This document shows positions 18,294-25,959 of a DNA stretch of 64,000 nucleotides, one piece after another. A program made the position numbers and the translations under genes. The notes below the pieces were generated by a model that was not told the DNA's origin, made no database searches, and saw only the letters and a list, made by a program, of their open reading frames with translations. Origin of the DNA: Pseudomonadota bacterium (GTDB lineage: Bacteria > Pseudomonadota > Alphaproteobacteria > Sphingomonadales > Sphingomonadaceae); assembly GCA_020160755.1 (NCBI GenBank), contig JAIUPN010000004.1, positions 248,001 through 312,000 on the forward strand, written 5' to 3'. Numbering within the stretch: position 1 is the stretch's first letter; every line of letters starts with the position of its first letter.

Positions 18294-20632
18294 GTGAGAT
18301 CCCCCAGTTCGATGATGTCGTCGGCCTTGGGGTCGACGGCGAAGGTCACGTGGCAGTTGCTGCCGTCGGGCAGTGCAACTTCCACCCGATTGTCGGCTGT
18401 CACTTCTTCGATGAAGAGCATTCCGTCCCATGCGACATAGGTGGACAATGTGCCGTTGACGGTGGCCGCCGCGCCGGCAGGCACCGGCTCGCCGGTGACG
18501 GTCCGGATCGTCGCGCGGGCCGCCGTCACATGTTCGACGGGGAATTTGATGACATGGCCGCTGCCCGCCGCGACGGCGACGCGCTGGCTGACCACCGGTG
18601 CCTTGACGTTGGCCGCGAGCGACAGCGTATCGATATCGTAGCGGCCGGGATAATAGGCGGTCGCGGTCGGGATGAGCAATTGGCCCTTGGCGTTGGTTTT
18701 GCCGATCAGCTGGTTTTCATAGCGCACCGGAATCCCGGCCTCGCCGTTGGTGCTGACGACCGCAAAGGCGTCGGAAACGCGATTGGCGGCGAAGACGGCG
18801 TCGTCCATGAACACGAGCGAGCCGCTGATGCCGAGCCAGCCGGTGACCTCGTCGCGGCCATAGGCGCCGGCGCGCAGCTGAACCGGCTGCATCCGCCAGG
18901 TCATATCGCCGCGCCAATAGGGGCTGGCACCATCTTCGCTCACCGTGCTCGCATTCCATCCGAAACCGCCCTCGACGGGCGCGGCCCGCGAATAGTCGGC
19001 GCGCAGCCCGGTGCGTCCATTCTGACCCTCCACGACACCGGCGCCGAGCGTGCCGCCGCCGAGCGGAAGGCTCAGTGTCAGTGCGCCCGACCAGCTCTGT
19101 TCGACGAATTCGCGCGAGAGCGAGGCGTTGAGACGGCTTGCACCCCAAAGGGGAAGAGCCCAGGCGATGTTTGCGAGCCGGGCGTCGCGTGCCAGTGCCT
19201 GCCGGAAATCGAAATAGCCGATCCCGAGCGTGCCCGCCTGTCCGAGCGACAGGCTGGCCGTCACTGCGGTGAGCCGTTCCCAGCCGTCCCGGTCGCCGCG
19301 ATCGAGCAGGCCGAGATCGGTATAATCGCTGTCGCGCCGTCGGTGTCGCAGCCCGATTGAAAAGCCGCGCGTCTGATAGTCATAGCCGAGCGTCAACTCG
19401 CCGCCGTCGGACCCGCCACGGAAGCTGCGGCTGTAGGATGCGCTGACGGTGCCGAAATTGCCGAGCTTGACGACACCGCCACCGCCTGCGAGCCGCATGT
19501 CGTCGGCGACTTCCGCGCGCACTTCGAGCGTCAGGCCGCCGGTCACGCCATGGCGCGCCGATGCGCTGGCGGCGAGGCCGCCATAGTCGAAATTCCTGAT
19601 GCCATAGTTGCGGCGAAAGGCGCCGAAGGCCGCGGCATAGTCGGTGAGCCCCGGGCGCAGCAGCGCGCTGCTGATATAGAAAGGCATTGTCGTCGAGACG
19701 CTGCGGCCGTGCATGTCGGTGACGATCAGATTGGCCTCGCCATAGCCGTTGATCGGCGGCAGCGTATCGAGCGCGAAGGGGCCGGGGTTTACTTCGGCGC
19801 CCGCGACCCTCTGCCCGTGGACGACGAGTTCGACGGTCGAGGGCAGCGCCGCGCTGCCGGCGAATTCGGGAAGCGGGTAGGTGACGACGTCGGGGCGCAC
19901 CGAAAAGTCGCGCGAAATCTGGAGCCCGCCCAAGCGGACCGCGGGTGCCCACGGCAGGCTGCGTGTGATGATGTCGCCCGCCTCGAGGGTGGTCATGCTC
20001 TCTTCGTCGGACCGGCGCCAATAGGTGTCGAAACGAAGATAGTTTTTCGCGCGGCCTGTTCGCAGCGCGCCGGTCGTAGAGATGATGCCGGCCGGGCCGA
20101 AGATGCGAGCCTCGTGCCACAGCGACGCCTGCGTCGGAGTCTTGCCGCCGCCGCTGACATAGGCGTCATAGTTGAGCAGTGCGCCCATGTCATATTGCGC
20201 CGGTTCGAAACGGCGCTTGCCACGGCCGACCCGCTGAGCGGGCAGATATTCGGGCGACACCGTCAGATACAACTCCTGGCGCGGCGCGTCATAGTCGGCG
20301 CGGACGCCCTCGAGGCTGTCGAGGAAGAGCGTTTCGCTGGTTGTCTGAAGGCGAAGCCCCGCGTGGCGCATATCGTCGGTTCGGAGGCTGAATCGGGCGC
20401 CCTGCTTCACGGCGTGCGCCACGACGCCGCTGCGCATGCCGTTGACGAACAGTTCGAGCTCGAGTTGTTGATCTGCGGCGGCGTCGACGCGCTGCGGCGG
20501 GGGAGGCAGATCGCCATAGCCGTCACGCCCGGCGGCGGCGTCCGCCGCGCGGGCGAGGCCCGGCATCAGAAGAGCGGCCGCAAATATCATTGCCCATCGG
20601 GAATGCGCCGGCGGATGGAGCGAGCCGGCCAT
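18281..20632 (-). CDS. Fimbrial outer-membrane usher (CsuD/FimD family)
   Basis: The usher is the outer-membrane pore that receives chaperone-subunit complexes and polymerises the pilus. At 783 residues it matches the shorter archaic or Csu-type ushers. A signal peptide (ending LARAAD) is followed by an N-terminal domain (LELFVNGMRSGVV), the barrel with a plug region (VVHGQRVAGAEVNPGPF, INGYGEANLIVTDMHGR), and C-terminal domains ending DIIELGDLTCRR. The start is six bases after the chaperone stop, so the genes are tightly coupled. Confidence 0.93.
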   Translation of the reverse strand: MAGSLHPPAHSRWAMIFAAALLMPGLARAADAAAGRDGYGDLPPPPQRVDAAADQQLELELFVNGMRSGVVAHAVKQGARFSLRTDDMRHAGLRLQTTSETLFLDSLEGVRADYDAPRQELYLTVSPEYLPAQRVGRGKRRFEPAQYDMGALLNYDAYVSGGGKTPTQASLWHEARIFGPAGIISTTGALRTGRAKNYLRFDTYWRRSDEESMTTLEAGDIITRSLPWAPAVRLGGLQISRDFSVRPDVVTYPLPEFAGSAALPSTVELVVHGQRVAGAEVNPGPFALDTLPPINGYGEANLIVTDMHGRSVSTTMPFYISSALLRPGLTDYAAAFGAFRRNYGIRNFDYGGLAASASARHGVTGGLTLEVRAEVADDMRLAGGGGVVKLGNFGTVSASYSRSFRGGSDGGELTLGYDYQTRGFSIGLRHRRRDSDYTDLGLLDRGDRDGWERLTAVTASLSLGQAGTLGIGYFDFRQALARDARLANIAWALPLWGASRLNASLSREFVEQSWSGALTLSLPLGGGTLGAGVVEGQNGRTGLRADYSRAAPVEGGFGWNASTVSEDGASPYWRGDMTWRMQPVQLRAGAYGRDEVTGWLGISGSLVFMDDAVFAANRVSDAFAVVSTNGEAGIPVRYENQLIGKTNAKGQLLIPTATAYYPGRYDIDTLSLAANVKAPVVSQRVAVAAGSGHVIKFPVEHVTAARATIRTVTGEPVPAGAAATVNGTLSTYVAWDGMLFIEEVTADNRVEVALPDGSNCHVTFAVDPKADDIIELGDLTCRR

Positions 20633-20638
20633 GAACCA

Positions 20639-21397
20639 CTATTCCTGCCGGCGTTCGATGACGACGCCGACCTTTCCATTCACCGTTGCGACGAGATCGC
20701 CCACGGCGCCCAAGGTGCCCGGCAGCGGCCAGCGCATTGACGCGCCGGGGAGCACATATCCGAGCAGACCTTGGGCAACGGTGGATTTCTGCGCGCCGGT
20801 GGCAAAGCTGACGTCGGTCAACCGGGCGTGGCCCGACCCGTCGTTGCGGATTTCGAGGAAGCGGCCCCCGGCATCCGCACCGGCGCGCCAGGAGATTTGC
20901 GGCGCCGGTGCGGGCGGCTTGGCTTTGCCGTTGCCGCGCCGGGAATAAGAGAAAAGCGGCAGCGAATACCGCATGCGAAAGCTGACCGAGGCGCCGGGGG
21001 CGACCGACGCGTTTCCGGTCGGCACTTCGTCGACGACGATCCGATAGGGCGTTTCGGCGGCGGCGGGGGGGGGCGTCGTGCGGGTCAGGCGCACCAGCTG
21101 CCGCTGGCCCGGTTCGATGCTGACGATCGGCGGCGTGCCGATGACCTCGTCCTGCTCCGCATAGGCGTGGCGGCCGTCCTGCTGCGTCCAGGCATAGATC
21201 CGGACCTGGAGCGTGATGGGCGCCTTACCCGGATTTTCGAGCCAGAGCGCCGCCGCACGCGCGTCGCCCTCGATGACCGGGTTGACCGGCCAGATCAGGA
21301 GCGAGCCGGGCTGCTGTGCCCCGGCTGGCGGCGGCGCCACCGCGAGCAGAACCAGTGCGACCAGCAACAGGGCGACGGAAAGAAGACCGTGTTTCAT
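20639..21397 (-). CDS. Periplasmic fimbrial chaperone (PapD-like, CsuC type)
   Basis: This 252-residue periplasmic chaperone completes pilin folds by donor-strand complementation. It has a signal peptide ending PPAGAQQ, a first Ig-like domain with LLIWPVNPVIEGDARAAALWLEN and the RLTRTTPPP region, an inter-domain PYRIVVDEVP, and a second domain ending in a basic patch. An Arg-rich interior (FSYSRRGNGKAK) follows the first domain. It lies between the minor pilin and the usher, as in Csu operons. Confidence 0.92.
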   Translation of the reverse strand: MKHGLLSVALLLVALVLLAVAPPPAGAQQPGSLLIWPVNPVIEGDARAAALWLENPGKAPITLQVRIYAWTQQDGRHAYAEQDEVIGTPPIVSIEPGQRQLVRLTRTTPPPAAAETPYRIVVDEVPTGNASVAPGASVSFRMRYSLPLFSYSRRGNGKAKPPAPAPQISWRAGADAGGRFLEIRNDGSGHARLTDVSFATGAQKSTVAQGLLGYVLPGASMRWPLPGTLGAVGDLVATVNGKVGVVIERRQE

Positions 21398-21422
21398 GGG
21401 CTTGTCCCGAAAAGGAGGACGG

Positions 21423-21977
21423 TCACCATGTCAGCGTGACCGTGAGCGTGTCGGTGTAGACACCCGGCGGCAGTCCGCCCGGCAGGGTAAGCGACGCAAA
21501 GAGCGGCAGGAGCACATCCTCGCTGTTGGCTCCCGTAATCAGGATCCCTGCCGAGCCGCCGATCGCGATCGGCTGGCTACAGGCGGCATCGCGGCACACG
21601 GCATAGGCGATCCGCGCTGCCGTATCGGCGCCGCGCTGCAAATGACGCGCGCCGGTCGCGGCATGGCTGCCGCCGTCGACGCCCATCATCAGATTGACGC
21701 CGGGGGTGCAGCGGAGGCGAACCCCCTGCGACGTTGTCGTCGTCGCCGTGTGCGTGGCGGTCGAGAAGGCCGAGTCGGTCCCGAAATCGAGCGTTCCGAT
21801 GGTGCCGGCATGGCCGCTGCTGCCAAGCCCGTCGACCAGGCAACCCGGAGCGATGGTTGCCGAAACCTCGAACTGCGCCGTCGTTTCCGCGTTCGCGGCG
21901 GGAAGGCCTCCAAGGATGGTCGCGAGGATGGCCAGAGCCACCCGTGGCGTGGGTCGGGGCGAGCGGGCCATGACCAC
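21423..21977 (-). CDS. Spore coat U domain pilin subunit (Csu-type minor pilin)
   Basis: This is a 184-residue secreted pilin with one SCPU domain. It has a signal peptide ending PAANAE, then FEVSATIAPGCLVDG with the first conserved Cys, LDFGTDSAF, VRLRCTPGVNLMMGVDGG, the Cys pair in VCRDAACSQPI, and a C-terminal GVYTDTLTVTLTW donor strand. The start is GTG 21977, with GGAGG four bases upstream; an ATG two codons later is possible. It is probably a minor or adaptor subunit. Confidence 0.88.
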   Translation of the reverse strand: MVMARSPRPTPRVALAILATILGGLPAANAETTAQFEVSATIAPGCLVDGLGSSGHAGTIGTLDFGTDSAFSTATHTATTTTSQGVRLRCTPGVNLMMGVDGGSHAATGARHLQRGADTAARIAYAVCRDAACSQPIAIGGSAGILITGANSEDVLLPLFASLTLPGGLPPGVYTDTLTVTLTW

Positions 21978-22000
21978 TGATCCTCCGCCGGGCCGCTCCC

Positions 22001-22546
22001 CTAAAGCTCCAGGACCACTGTGATGACGTCGGAATATACGCCCGGCATGAGCCCCGCTTCGCCGAAGGCACGGGCATAGACGTTCACGGTTTGCTGGGCG
22101 CCGCCGCCGGCGAGGCTGACGTCGCCGCCGACAGGAATGACGGTGTTGCGGCCGGCATCCGAATAGAGGTTATAGGTTACGAACTGGCCCGCCTCGGTCT
22201 GATGCGCCATCGCGTGGAGGCCCGCGCCGGCACCATCGCCGTCATTCAGCCCGGCGTTGAACGACAGCACGGGCGTGATGCCGTTGCTGCACTGGACGGT
22301 GAAGGCGGCGCCGCCGCTCAATATCTGTGCATCGGCCTGCGAGAAAAGCGTGTTCTCGGTGCCGAAATCGAGCGTGCCGAAATCGGCACCTGTCATCCCG
22401 TCGTCGAAGTTTTGCCCATTAACTATACAGCCTGCTTCGAGCGTTATCGTTGCGTTGACTGTCCCGGTTATATCTGCATGGGCCGGTGATACAGTAAGAG
22501 CCATGACAGCTAAGGCCGTTATAGAGAATTTTGTTTTCGCGGTCAT
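22001..22546 (-). CDS. Spore coat U domain protein, probable major Csu-type pilin (CsuA/B-like)
   Basis: This is the first gene of the pilus operon. It encodes 181 residues with a signal peptide ending SPAHAD and one SCPU domain (ITLEAGCIVNGQNF, LDFGTENTLFSQ, FTVQCSNGITPVLSFNAG), ending GVYSDVITVVLEL. The first position, a good AGGAG ribosome-binding site and the AT-rich upstream region suggest a highly expressed major subunit. Codon use here is less GC-rich than in the usher gene. Confidence 0.9.
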   Translation of the reverse strand: MTAKTKFSITALAVMALTVSPAHADITGTVNATITLEAGCIVNGQNFDDGMTGADFGTLDFGTENTLFSQADAQILSGGAAFTVQCSNGITPVLSFNAGLNDGDGAGAGLHAMAHQTEAGQFVTYNLYSDAGRNTVIPVGGDVSLAGGGAQQTVNVYARAFGEAGLMPGVYSDVITVVLEL

Positions 22547-22978
22547 AATGAAAACTCCTCAAAAGGACTCGATCCTTTCAATTCGTCTTCCCCACAAGAC
22601 TTGTGCATGTTTAGAAAAAACAGGTTAACAAACCTTCTTTTAACTTATTGGCAACATTCAAACGAAATAAATATTTGATTTAAATGAAACTTTTCATAAG
22701 TGATATATATCAGCAACTTAGAGGAATTTCGTTTCATTCCAATGCCTTTGACCGCGTATCATTGGGTGCGCCGCCCGATGATGGGTGCGACGAAATCGAT
22801 AGCGATGTCCGCTTTGGCAGCTGCCCATTCAAGACTTGTCGATCCGGAGTCGGGCAGCTCGAGTTTCGCGGCAAAGCCCGTGTGTGCGGTGAGCGCAATC
22901 GCATCTCAGCTTGACCAGCGCTGATGCGCGAGCATGTTGAGGCGGCTGCGTGCCGGTCCTCGTCGCACACGGTTGGGG
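22547..22978. promoter_or_regulatory. AT-rich divergent control region with nested inverted repeats
   Basis: This 432-base region separates the pilus operon (minus) from the three-gene cassette (plus). From about 22560 to 22740 it is much more AT-rich than the rest of the window. It contains a perfect 12-bp palindrome TGATATATATCA (22701-22712), flanked by TAAGT/ACTTA (22697-22701, 22716-22720) and by AATGAAAC/GTTTCATT (22683-22690, 22731-22738). These are candidate operators or a hairpin. The part from 22745 to 22978 is GC-rich. It holds only short open frames, one of which (minus, 22759-22905, 48 codons) reads like a decayed gene end, but I cannot assign it. Confidence 0.55.
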
Positions 22979-24202
22979 GTGATTCCGTTGAGCTTCTTTG
23001 GTTGGGTCGATCACGACCCGGAGCATGAACAGTCGGTGCTCCGCGCGATAGGAGCAGCAAGGGGGCAGGACGCGCGCGACGAGCTTGGTCTCGGAACGAT
23101 CCGCGACACGTTCGCCGATCTGCTGTTCCCCGGGACCAGCACCATCCAGCAGCACGCCCGCTATTTCCTGTTCGTCCAATGGTGCTGCGAACTTGCCGCA
23201 CGAAAGCGTGGCGCGGATGCGATCGGCAGTGAGCTCCGCCGGCTCGAGACACTCGTTATCAAGCGGCTGTCCGAACTCGGCAGCGGACACAACGTGATTG
23301 GTTTTCGTGCACAGGAAGGCCTGGCTCGCATGCCCAGCGAGATTTACTGGAACGGCCTTCGAGTGCTCGGCATCAGAAAGATCCGGGGCAACCGGCGGCG
23401 CTGGGCAAGAGTGGTTGCATCGCGTCGCGACAGGGCGCGGCTGGAAGCCCGGTGGGAGGGCGAAGAAGCGACCGACAGCTACGGCTTCGATGACGGCCGG
23501 CCATGCCCGCCGCCCGGCTTTCCCGAGGTCGATGGTCTCGACTTCTCACTGACACCAAAGGAAGCCGTTTATCTCCGCAATCGCTTGGGCAAGGCCTGCG
23601 TCGATCCCGATGGTGGCCTGCCTTACAACGCGTTCCCCACCTTTCTGGCCCACCGGAAAAACGTGGAGGTGGACTCGGCATGGGCGCATCCCCGCGCATC
23701 GCGTCTACCCGAACCGGCGCGCGAGCTCCTGAAGCTGGCAGCAGCCTTTTCCCGGACGATGTATGGCGCGACCCTGCTCTACAATCTGCGTGTCGCCGAA
23801 CTGAAGATCGTCGATGGCGAGGCGGCTGATACAAGGAAGCCCTATGCCAAGGCGTTGCGCCACTGGAGGAGCGACTTTTCCGGTGAAGATGCCGAAATGG
23901 TCCTCGAGAAGCTGTATGACGTTCCACGCCTTGGCGCCCTCGCTCACCACTCGGTCGAACCGCCCGTAACGCGCTTCGTCGAAAAATGGGCCAGCCTGTG
24001 CCTGTCGGAGAGCGACCTCGGGCGTTCGCAGGCTGCGATCGATGAAGTGGCTCAGCGCGAGATTTCCCTGAAACGAGCGAAGGGCACATCGCGTATCCTG
24101 TTCAGCAAGCAGCGCGAGCAATGGGGCGGCCAGTCTGGCGGCCAGCTGGACTATCGCTGGCCGCTGGTCAGCAGATATCTGAATGAGCTCGCGGTACGCT
24201 GA
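22979..24202 (+). CDS. DUF6361-like protein, first gene of putative defence cassette
   Basis: This is a 407-residue protein of unknown activity. The N-terminal third carries the pattern I associate with DUF6361 proteins: FFGWVD at the start, DELGLGTIRDTFADLLFPGT, STIQQHARYFLFVQW, then EIYWNGLRVLGI. The C-terminus has LDYRWPLVSRYLNELA. No catalytic motif is evident. I chose GTG 22979 because family members begin close to FFGWVD; an in-frame start at 22934 would add 15 basic residues. Its stop overlaps the next ATG as TGATG. Partners are a PLD-like protein and an SF2 helicase, so it is probably a structural or sensing subunit. Confidence 0.75.
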   Translation: MIPLSFFGWVDHDPEHEQSVLRAIGAARGQDARDELGLGTIRDTFADLLFPGTSTIQQHARYFLFVQWCCELAARKRGADAIGSELRRLETLVIKRLSELGSGHNVIGFRAQEGLARMPSEIYWNGLRVLGIRKIRGNRRRWARVVASRRDRARLEARWEGEEATDSYGFDDGRPCPPPGFPEVDGLDFSLTPKEAVYLRNRLGKACVDPDGGLPYNAFPTFLAHRKNVEVDSAWAHPRASRLPEPARELLKLAAAFSRTMYGATLLYNLRVAELKIVDGEAADTRKPYAKALRHWRSDFSGEDAEMVLEKLYDVPRLGALAHHSVEPPVTRFVEKWASLCLSESDLGRSQAAIDEVAQREISLKRAKGTSRILFSKQREQWGGQSGGQLDYRWPLVSRYLNELAVR

Positions 24203-25959
24203 TGCTTGCCTCTCACGATCGCTCCTCGATCTACGACCTGCTCCGCCCGCCTGCCGGGCACAGCTTTGATGCGCTTGTCGTCTGCACCTACTCCGCGGCG
24301 CTCGATACCATCCTGTCACTACCTGGCGCGATCGTTACCGACCTGCTCGGCACACGAAAGGACGCCAGGCAGAAGTTCGGGCCCGCTGACCTGGCTGCCC
24401 TGAAACGGATCTGCGACCGGACAATGGTGTTCTGTCAGGCTGGAGGGATCCATGCCGCCTCCATGCTTCCGCCGGCGATCATCGAAGTCGAGCCGATGGT
24501 CTATGAGGTCGCGGCCCCCAATGGAGGCGCGTTTCACCCCAAGCTCTGGGTGATGCGGTTCATTGATGAGAGGAAGCGGCCGACGCTGCGCATTGCGGTG
24601 CTCAGCCGGAACCTGACTGGCGACAGGTCGTGGGATATCGGTCTGGTGGCAGAAGGCCGCCCCGGCACCGCCAGCACCGAGTGCGATGTGTCCGTGCTGC
24701 TACGCAAGCTGCCGGAGCTGGGCCGCCGGGCTATGGCGGCGCCACACTTCATACTTCTCGAGGATATTGCGGACCAGGCGGGGAGGGTCGCTTGGCACAT
24801 GCCCGCGGGTCTGGGCAAGCCGCGCTTCCAGACCCTGGGTATCCGCCCGGACGACCGGTGGGAACAGCCGCCGAGTGACCGCCTCCTTCTTCTTTCACCC
24901 TTTCTTGCCGCGCCCGCTCTTTGCGAACTAACTCAGGGCAGCAAGGATGCGATGGCGATCATATCGAGACCCGACGCAATCGATCGCTGCTGGCCCGTAG
25001 TGTCGAAGAAATTCAGGCGCATCATGGTGCTGGATCCGCCTGCTGAGGCAGAGAGTCCATCCGCTGCACTGCACGGCAAGGCGCTGATCTGGGAGAAAGG
25101 CGCGCGCGTCTTCGCCGCGGTTGGGTCGATGAACGCCACGCGATCTGCAACCGCGGGACCCAATGTCGAATTCATGGTCTCGTTCGACTGCACCGCTGCC
25201 GTGGGAAAGGGGGGCATCGATCACCTGCTCGGCCATGAATCGCTTGGGGCGGTGGCTCGGGACTATGCCCCCGCCGACCCGTCGGCGGTGCCGCCAGAGC
25301 CGTTCGACGACCGGCGTGCGAAAAAACTGCTCGCCGATGCGGACTTCAAGCTTTTCTGTGAGGGCGAAACCGACGAGTGGCGCGTGTCACTGGTTCCGGG
25401 GCGCCCGCTTGGGCCGGATGTCAGAAAGGTCCTGCCTGGCCTCCGGTTCCGGCTCGCCACCATGGATTCGACCCGCAGCTCTCCGCCCTGCGGCAACCAG
25501 CTGGCAAGGGGAGAATCCGTCGCTCTGCCCGGGGTGGTCGAGCTCAAACAGATCACTGGCTTCGTCACGTTCGAGGCCGGCAGCGCGGATTGTCCGATCG
25601 CATTCTGCCTGAATATTCCGGTTGAGGGTGTCGACGCGGAAGAGCGTAGTGCGGCAGTCGTTCGAGATCTGCTTCCCGATCGCGCCGGGTTCGATGGCTT
25701 CGTTCGCGGGATGCTTGGCGACCTTGCGGGATGCGGCGGCGATGGCGGCGATGGAGACGGCGCAGGGCCCGGCTGGTCCTCGGGGCCGCGGCCCGGGCTA
25801 CTGGAACTGCTTGTCCGGACGGCGGCCGATGACGCCGAGACGCTGTCGTCTCTCCGCCGCACACTGGATGCGCTGGAACCGGGAAGGCTTGAGGCGATCG
25901 CGCCCGAAGGATTCATGCGGCTCTGGTCGCAGCTTCTTGATGCGATGGCGCCGCAATGA
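24202..25959 (+). CDS. Phospholipase D-like protein with two degenerate HxK sites
   Basis: This 585-residue protein has two copies of a PLD-type half-site. The first is H112-P-K114 followed by a strand and SRN at 135-137; the second is H291-G-K293 followed by GSMNAT from 308. The Asp of the canonical HxKxxxxD is absent in both (Arg and Glu at that position), but the HxK and S/G-x-N elements match the arrangement in PLD-superfamily nucleases such as those of restriction and DISARM-type systems. A Gly/Asp-rich linker lies near residues 512-530. It overlaps both neighbours by a few bases (TGATG, ATGA). It is a nuclease candidate; phospholipase activity is unlikely. Confidence 0.78.
   Translation: MLASHDRSSIYDLLRPPAGHSFDALVVCTYSAALDTILSLPGAIVTDLLGTRKDARQKFGPADLAALKRICDRTMVFCQAGGIHAASMLPPAIIEVEPMVYEVAAPNGGAFHPKLWVMRFIDERKRPTLRIAVLSRNLTGDRSWDIGLVAEGRPGTASTECDVSVLLRKLPELGRRAMAAPHFILLEDIADQAGRVAWHMPAGLGKPRFQTLGIRPDDRWEQPPSDRLLLLSPFLAAPALCELTQGSKDAMAIISRPDAIDRCWPVVSKKFRRIMVLDPPAEAESPSAALHGKALIWEKGARVFAAVGSMNATRSATAGPNVEFMVSFDCTAAVGKGGIDHLLGHESLGAVARDYAPADPSAVPPEPFDDRRAKKLLADADFKLFCEGETDEWRVSLVPGRPLGPDVRKVLPGLRFRLATMDSTRSSPPCGNQLARGESVALPGVVELKQITGFVTFEAGSADCPIAFCLNIPVEGVDAEERSAAVVRDLLPDRAGFDGFVRGMLGDLAGCGGDGGDGDGAGPGWSSGPRPGLLELLVRTAADDAETLSSLRRTLDALEPGRLEAIAPEGFMRLWSQLLDAMAPQ

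Noticed and set aside
22684..22924. Small plus-strand ORFs upstream of the defence cassette
   Set aside because: They run from the AT-rich regulatory patch into unassigned DNA, overlap each other and have no family similarity.
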